From Hungatella sp. UBA5982 (lineage in GTDB: Bacteria > Bacillota > Clostridia > Lachnospirales > Lachnospiraceae), in NCBI GenBank assembly GCA_002429965.1, contig DJBG01000123.1, positions 59,205 to 69,093 of the forward strand: 9,889 nt of DNA. Direction: 5' to 3'. The notes below the pieces were generated by a model. The model was not told the origin of the DNA and searched no databases. It saw only the letters and a program-made list of their open reading frames with translations. Shown piece by piece: positions 6,456-9,889 of the stretch. A program made the position numbers and the translations under genes. Position 1 is the stretch's first letter. Every line of letters begins with the position of its first letter.

Positions 6456-8129
6456 TTGGAAAAGATTCTGGACAATAACTACTATGACCTTATTATTAAT
6501 AATGTTTCAATCCCCATGTATGCTTCCGAGGATAACATTACTACGCTGAATTTCAGGCACTCACTGCTTCATGTCCTTAAGACAAACTCGGACCCCTGCA
6601 ACCTGGGCGTGTATCCTTATCACAGCTTTCCGACTCTCTATGTGCCGACTTCCACCGTCAGCATTGAAAAATCAGGAATTGGCACCGTACAGAGAAATCC
6701 TTTTTTAGGCCTTTTTGGGCGGGGAATCATCGTTGGCGTCATAGATACCGGAATTGAATACCAGCACCAGGCATTTCTTTATAACGATAACACCACCAGA
6801 ATCCTCGCTATCTGGGACCAATCCATCCAGAACGGTCCTGCTCCTGAAGGGTTCACTTTTGGTACCGAATATAGAAGGGAGCTTATCAATCTTGCTTTGA
6901 GATCAGATAATCCCTTATCCATTGTACCTTCCGTTGACACCAACGGCCATGGCACATCTATTGCAAGCGTAATCGCCGGTAAGCCAAATTCAGAGGGTAC
7001 CTTTTCCGGCATTGTTCCGGAATCCGAACTGGTGGTCGTAAAGCTGAAAGAGGCAAAGCAAAACCTCAAAGAAATCTTTTTTGTACCAGAAGATGTTCTT
7101 TGCTTTCAGGAATCTGATATTATCCTAGCAATACGTTATTTGATTTCCTATGCACAAAGCATAAGCCGCCCCGTGGTCATATGCATCGCCCTGGGAAGCA
7201 GCCAGGAAGGGCATGACGGCAGCGGCGCCCTCAGCAATTACCTAAACTATCTGGGGCGGCTTCCCGGGATCGGTCTTTCCGTTTCTGCCGGAAATGAAGG
7301 AAATGATCGGAGGCATTACTTTAACAACACTACGGAGCCCCCCTTTTACAATGACTTTGAATTAAGAGTCGGGGAACAGGATAAATTGTTTTCCATGGAA
7401 ATATGGCCTTATGCCCTTGGACGATTCGCCATTGACGTTTCCACGCCAAACAGGGAATCCACTCAGTTGATTTATCCCACCATTGGCTCCTGCAGAATGT
7501 TCAACTTCATTTTTACCCCAAGTGTGCTTTGGATAAATAACTTTATATTTGAGGAGGAAACCGGAGACCAGCTCATATTGCTGCGATTTCAGAATGCCCT
7601 GCCCGGAGTCTGGAGCATCCGGATCCAGAGTGTTGAAAATGAGCCTATATCCTTTCACTCCTGGCTGCCTTCCGGAAATCTTATTTCAAATGATACCTTT
7701 TTTCTTAACCCTAATCCGGATACCACCATAACCTCTCCCGGCAATGGCCTTCACCAGTTAACGGTTACTGCCTATAACCAGTTTAATGACAGCATACTCA
7801 TAGAGTCAAGCAGGGGTTATACAAGAAGCGGACTGGTCAAACCAGACATTGCAGCTCCAGGCTATCAGCTTCCCTGTGCCATCCCGAGGAATCAGTATGG
7901 AACCATTACCGGAACAGGGGCAGCCGCCGCTCATACGGCCGGCGCTATTGCCATGATCCTGGAATGGGCCATTTCCAGAGGAAATTATACTTCCATGACC
8001 GGATACGATGTGAACCGCCTTCTGATAAGAGGCGCCAGGCGGGAAGGAGCTAATGTTTTTCCAAACAACATATGGGGATATGGCCAGCTGGATGTAAACA
8101 ATCTGTTCCGAAGGCTTACCAATGTATAA
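6456..8129 (+). CDS. Csp-like S8 subtilase family protein, probable pseudoprotease (catalytic Ser to Gly)
   Basis: A 557-aa subtilase-fold protein without signal peptide, so probably cytoplasmic or spore-associated. It starts with TTG at 6456, supported by GGAGG (6444-6448). About 85 N-terminal residues form a prodomain-like segment. Then come the Asp motif IIVGVIDTGIE (D97), the His motif DTNGHGTSIASVIAG (H165) and the oxyanion Asn in SVSAGNEG (N280). An insertion of about 170 residues (290-455) corresponds to the jelly-roll domain of the clostridial Csp proteins. The Ser motif, normally GTSxAAxH, reads TGTGAAAAHTAGA, so G488 replaces the nucleophile while everything around it is kept. In Clostridioides difficile, CspA and CspC are likewise degenerate and take part in germination; whether this paralog does is inference. 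Monocistronic, ending at a strong terminator. The triad change predicts no peptidase activity. Confidence 0.9.
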   Translation: MEKILDNNYYDLIINNVSIPMYASEDNITTLNFRHSLLHVLKTNSDPCNLGVYPYHSFPTLYVPTSTVSIEKSGIGTVQRNPFLGLFGRGIIVGVIDTGIEYQHQAFLYNDNTTRILAIWDQSIQNGPAPEGFTFGTEYRRELINLALRSDNPLSIVPSVDTNGHGTSIASVIAGKPNSEGTFSGIVPESELVVVKLKEAKQNLKEIFFVPEDVLCFQESDIILAIRYLISYAQSISRPVVICIALGSSQEGHDGSGALSNYLNYLGRLPGIGLSVSAGNEGNDRRHYFNNTTEPPFYNDFELRVGEQDKLFSMEIWPYALGRFAIDVSTPNRESTQLIYPTIGSCRMFNFIFTPSVLWINNFIFEEETGDQLILLRFQNALPGVWSIRIQSVENEPISFHSWLPSGNLISNDTFFLNPNPDTTITSPGNGLHQLTVTAYNQFNDSILIESSRGYTRSGLVKPDIAAPGYQLPCAIPRNQYGTITGTGAAAAHTAGAIAMILEWAISRGNYTSMTGYDVNRLLIRGARREGANVFPNNIWGYGQLDVNNLFRRLTNV

Positions 8130-8211
8130 TCTGTCTGTCAGGACCGGCATAAGTCCCTGGATCCAGAGTCACAGCATAAGCCAACGCAAAGTCCGGCAGT
8201 TGGATACGCGT

Positions 8212-8256
8212 AAGGGTGTCCCCTCCTATGAAAATCATAGTATAAGGACACCCTTT
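8212..8256 (+). terminator. Terminator of the subtilase gene (nested hairpin)
   Basis: A perfect 10-bp stem AAGGGTGTCC (8212-8221) / GGACACCCTT (8246-8255) encloses a second hairpin, CTATGA (8226-8231) / TCATAG (8235-8240). The T tail is short, continued by AAAATTTGG. It lies 82 bases after the subtilase stop and also separates that gene from the convergent 47-aa gene. Confidence 0.72.
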
Positions 8257-8279
8257 AAAATTTGGATTTTATGCGGAGT

Positions 8280-8423
8280 TCAATTCATTAAGGATATGTG
8301 ATATTTAAACTTACGGTAAATCTTCCATATAATAACTGCTGGCATACTTAAAAACAGATACAAAGTGGACAACCCACCTATGATTGCATAAACAACAATC
8401 AATAAAACAATAATAGCATTCAT
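8280..8423 (-). CDS. Small single-pass membrane protein, 47 aa, unknown function
   Basis: A short minus-strand gene. The translation starts MNAIIVLLIVVYAIIGG and ends WKIYRKFKYHISLMN. Residues 1-33 are almost entirely hydrophobic, forming one long or bent membrane helix with a GG pair at 16-17, followed by a basic tail (K34, R37, K38, K40) that should lie in the cytoplasm. The ribosome site AAGGAGGA (8431-8438 on the complement) lies seven bases before the ATG, as good as any in the window. With a clean stop and protein-like codons, this makes a real gene likely. No family is recognised with confidence. Phased direct repeats upstream suggest control by an OmpR-type regulator. Such small proteins often modulate a transporter or sensor kinase, but no partner gene is adjacent. 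Confidence 0.7.
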   Translation of the reverse strand: MNAIIVLLIVVYAIIGGLSTLYLFLSMPAVIIWKIYRKFKYHISLMN

Positions 8424-8448
8424 ATATCACTCCTCCTTTACTGCTTTT

Positions 8449-8510
8449 ATCTTAGTAAAAATTACCAAAAAAAGGAATAGAAAAAAGATAATCTTAACAT
8501 CATCTTAACA
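8449..8510 (-). promoter_or_regulatory. Phased TTAACA repeats (OmpR-family/Pho-type operator) and possible promoter of the 47-aa gene
   Basis: ATCTTAAC occurs at 8491-8498 and 8502-8509. Viewed as TTAACA-N5-TTAACA (8494-8499 and 8505-8510), this is an exact match to the Firmicutes PhoP box and to the 11-bp spacing bound by OmpR-family dimers. On the minus strand a possible -10, TAAGAT (8449-8454), lies about 40 bases downstream, followed by the 47-aa gene. No clear -35 is present, as is common for activated promoters. The repeats could equally serve plus-strand transcription towards 8563, where TAAATA (8538-8543) is a possible -10. Confidence 0.45.
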
Positions 8511-8562
8511 ACTTTCTATCAAAGTCTGAACGGCAGGTAAATAGGAATCCATAAAAAACGCA

Positions 8563-8709
8563 ATGTGTCAAAGCTGTGGTTTACCTTTTAACAAAGAACA
8601 CGCTCATTTCATTGCAATAGAGCCTGACGGAAGCAGAAGCATTTACTGCACAAATTCCACGGTTCTCAGCAACAGTGTAACAATACCTTTGCCCTGCATA
8701 TTAGGGTGA
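8563..8709 (+). pseudogene. Truncated zinc-ribbon protein (5' fragment)
   Basis: A 48-codon frame begins MCQSCGLPFNKEHAHFI and continues IEPDGSRSIYCT. This is the N-terminus of the small putative zinc-ribbon family (pattern CQSCGMP....DGS...YCTYC). After YCT the match stops: the second half of the C-terminal CxxC pair and the usual 40-60 further residues are missing, replaced by sequence that on the other strand encodes a GNAT fragment. Three of the four expected cysteines (C2, C5, C29) remain, so it could not fold as the normal domain. No clear ribosome site precedes the ATG. The family call is recalled from its motif. The junction lies near 8645-8652. Confidence 0.6.
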
Positions 8710-8843
8710 ACAATTAGCTTTCCGATGTATTATGTCCTTTGGCCAGCATGAGCACGAACCGATCCAATTATCTCACCGTACTCTTGTTCTAAATGGAGCT
8801 TTTTTTGACCTTTATTACATGACAGAATGTTGTCATAGTAAAA
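8643..8843 (-). pseudogene. GNAT N-acetyltransferase remnant, internal stop, truncated at both ends
   Basis: On the minus strand one frame reads EQEYGEIIGSVRAHAGQRT, then a TAA stop (8730-8732), then YIGKLIVHPNMQGKGI followed by VTLLLRTVEFVQ and a stop (8643-8645). The second piece is the acetyl-CoA-binding motif A of GNAT enzymes (V-HP-x-x-QGKGIG), and the first is the preceding strand (IIGSVRA). Both are in the same frame, 87 bases apart, so a single nonsense change interrupts one ancestral gene. The expected first 50 or so residues and the last 50-60 are absent. The 3' end coincides with the broken end of the zinc-ribbon fragment, suggesting that one deletion or recombination made both. 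It cannot encode an active enzyme. Confidence 0.62.
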
Positions 8844-9172
8844 ATGAACAAGCCATAATACTTTCATACACGGCTGCTTTTAATTTAATGTATGTATTCA
8901 TAAAACGTAAAGCACTACTTATTATCTCATGCTTGCTGTATACTATGTTAGAATCAGGGATAGCCGCAGCCGTAGCCAGTAATGATAGATTTCTAATCAT
9001 AGCATACTTTTTCCCCAGCTATCATTTTGCCGCTTTGTTGGGACTATCTGCAAATACTTATTCTATTTCGACAGCAATACTTATTCCTGTTTTATATATA
9101 GGATTATTTACATATATCGGGTATTGTGGGGATCAATCGCGCAATCGGATGTCTGTTTCAGCAAAATACTAA
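8732..9172 (+). pseudogene. Membrane-protein fragment (open frame of 146 codons)
   Basis: The open frame from the ATG at 8732 has no ribosome site, and its first 37 codons are the antisense of the GNAT remnant, so that part is probably not real. From about residue 50 it looks like a genuine hydrophobic protein, with membrane segments near 61-82, 86-104 and 112-131 and a basic tail. The segment AYFFPSYHFAALLG and the preceding RFLII resemble ABC-2 type permease C-termini, but that is only a faint impression and no family is assigned. The most likely reading is the 3' end of a transporter permease whose upstream part was lost at a junction near 8850. If expressed as one protein it would be a chimera. 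Confidence 0.4.
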
Positions 9173-9215
9173 ATTTATTTAATTTCACAAAAAAATCAAT
9201 ATCCGCCATAAAACA
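9173..9215. other. Short gap between the convergent permease fragment and larE
   Basis: AT-rich and without a gene. Past the larE stop, the minus strand has a T run (TTTTTTT near 9188-9194) but no convincing stem before it, so no terminator is claimed. Confidence 0.3.
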
Positions 9216-9889
9216 TCAGTCCAAACCAGTATTTTCACCAAGGGTTAAATTCATGCTTCCCGTCCGGTAGCCATCCAGATCTATGGTGACGTAGGAAAAG
9301 CCAAGCTGATGAAAAGCGGTAAGAATTTCCTGCCGTTTGGGTTCCGCAATCAATCCAGACAACTGACCAGGCAACACTTCAATGCGGGCCATGGTTCCAT
9401 GGATTCGGACCCTTACCTGGTGGAATCCCATATCCAGTAGCTGCTGCTCGGCCCTGTTCACCATGGACAGCTTGTCCCTTGTAATAGTCTCACCATAGAC
9501 AAAGCGGCTGGATAAGCAGGCAAAAGATTGTTTGTTCCAGGTCTTTAATCCCATCCGCCTGGAGAGTTCGCGGATATCGGCCTTGGAAAGGCCCGCATGC
9601 CGCAGAGGACTGCGGACATTTAATTCCGCCACGGCCTTTAAGCCGGGGCGGTAGTCTCCATCATCATCCACATTGGACCCTTCCGCAATCTGCTCCATGC
9701 CGTATTCGTCCGCTATGACGGCAATTTTTTCAAATAGCTCATGCTTGCATAAGTAGCAGCGGTTTTTCGGATTACTGCTGAAGCCCTCTATATCCAGTTC
9801 TTCGCTGTCCACAATAAAATGCCGGATCCCTTCTGTTTCGCAAAATTCCTTTGCTTCTTTTAATTCCCTCTCCGGAAAGGAACAGGAAC
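9216..9889 (-). CDS. larE: ATP-dependent sacrificial sulfur transferase LarE (partial, 5' end beyond window)
   Basis: The C-terminal three quarters of a LarE-family protein; the frame runs unbroken off the right edge, so the N-terminal PP-loop (SGGVDS) is not visible. Visible family blocks are FPERELKEA, the NRCYLCK motif, EGSNVDDDGDYRPGLKAVAEL, SPLRHAGLSKADIRELSRRMGL and FACLSSRFVYGE. The cysteine in ACLSSR (codon 9516-9518) aligns with the residue that donates its sulfur in Lactiplantibacillus plantarum LarE. LarE activates the pyridinium dicarboxylate intermediate and converts it to the thiocarboxylic form during assembly of the nickel-pincer cofactor of lactate racemase and related enzymes. 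A GTG at 9810-9812 is internal and not the start, because conserved sequence continues upstream of it. LarB and LarC, if present, would lie to the right. Related ExsB-like PP-loop proteins exist, but the motif set favours LarE. Confidence 0.9.
   Translation of the reverse strand, partial: SCSFPERELKEAKEFCETEGIRHFIVDSEELDIEGFSSNPKNRCYLCKHELFEKIAVIADEYGMEQIAEGSNVDDDGDYRPGLKAVAELNVRSPLRHAGLSKADIRELSRRMGLKTWNKQSFACLSSRFVYGETITRDKLSMVNRAEQQLLDMGFHQVRVRIHGTMARIEVLPGQLSGLIAEPKRQEILTAFHQLGFSYVTIDLDGYRTGSMNLTLGENTGLD

Noticed and set aside
7806..8150. 114-residue minus-strand frame at the end of the subtilase gene
   Set aside because: Antisense shadow of conserved subtilase sequence; no ribosome site.
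1..9889. CRISPR array, tRNA, rRNA or intact transposase
   Set aside because: No regularly spaced long repeats, cloverleaf-like sequences or transposase motifs were seen on reading both strands; a weak match could still be missed by eye.

Overview
The window looks like chromosomal DNA of a low-to-mid GC, Gram-positive, anaerobic Clostridia, most likely Lachnospiraceae (Lacrimispora/Clostridium-like). This is an inference from strong AGGAGG-type ribosome sites, a Csp-like subtilase, a rubredoxin-domain protein, LarE, and an FtsX-type peptide-resistance transporter paired with an OmpR-type two-component system. There are no rRNA or tRNA genes, CRISPR arrays or intact transposases.

Layout. (1) 194-4488, plus strand: a compact operon of response regulator, histidine kinase, ABC ATPase and FtsX-type permease. 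The kinase has almost no extracytoplasmic loop and the permease has a large external domain, so the transporter may help sense an envelope-active peptide and also counter it. A strong terminator (4621-4649) follows. Just before it lies a start-less reading frame resembling the N-terminus of the sigma-factor-like ORF of Tn1549-type conjugative elements, suggesting the operon arrived as mobile-element cargo. (2) 4650-4889: AT-rich gap with two consensus DnaA boxes and half-sites. (3) 4890-5354, minus: a small nucleotidyltransferase-fold protein with a clear promoter and terminator. (4) 5440-5600: an orphan promoter with 11-bp-phased TTCACA repeats (Pho-box-like), followed by about 90 nt and a stable hairpin but no gene; a candidate small RNA or stranded leader. 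(5) 5778-6110, minus: a rubredoxin-domain protein. (6) 6456-8129, plus: a Csp-like S8 subtilase that keeps Asp and His but has Gly where the nucleophilic Ser should be, so probably a pseudoprotease. (7) 8280-8423, minus: a 47-aa membrane protein with an excellent ribosome site, next to phased TTAACA repeats. (8) 8563-9172: a scar of gene fragments, comprising the 5' end of a zinc-ribbon gene, an antisense GNAT acetyltransferase remnant with an internal stop, and a membrane-protein fragment. (9) 9216-9889, minus: larE, cut by the right edge of the window.

The points most worth following are the Ser-to-Gly subtilase, the orphan Pho-box-like promoter/RNA unit, the uncalled 47-aa protein with its phased repeats, and the two scars (element remnant; zinc-ribbon/GNAT junction). 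No wholly new multi-gene system could be demonstrated from sequence alone.
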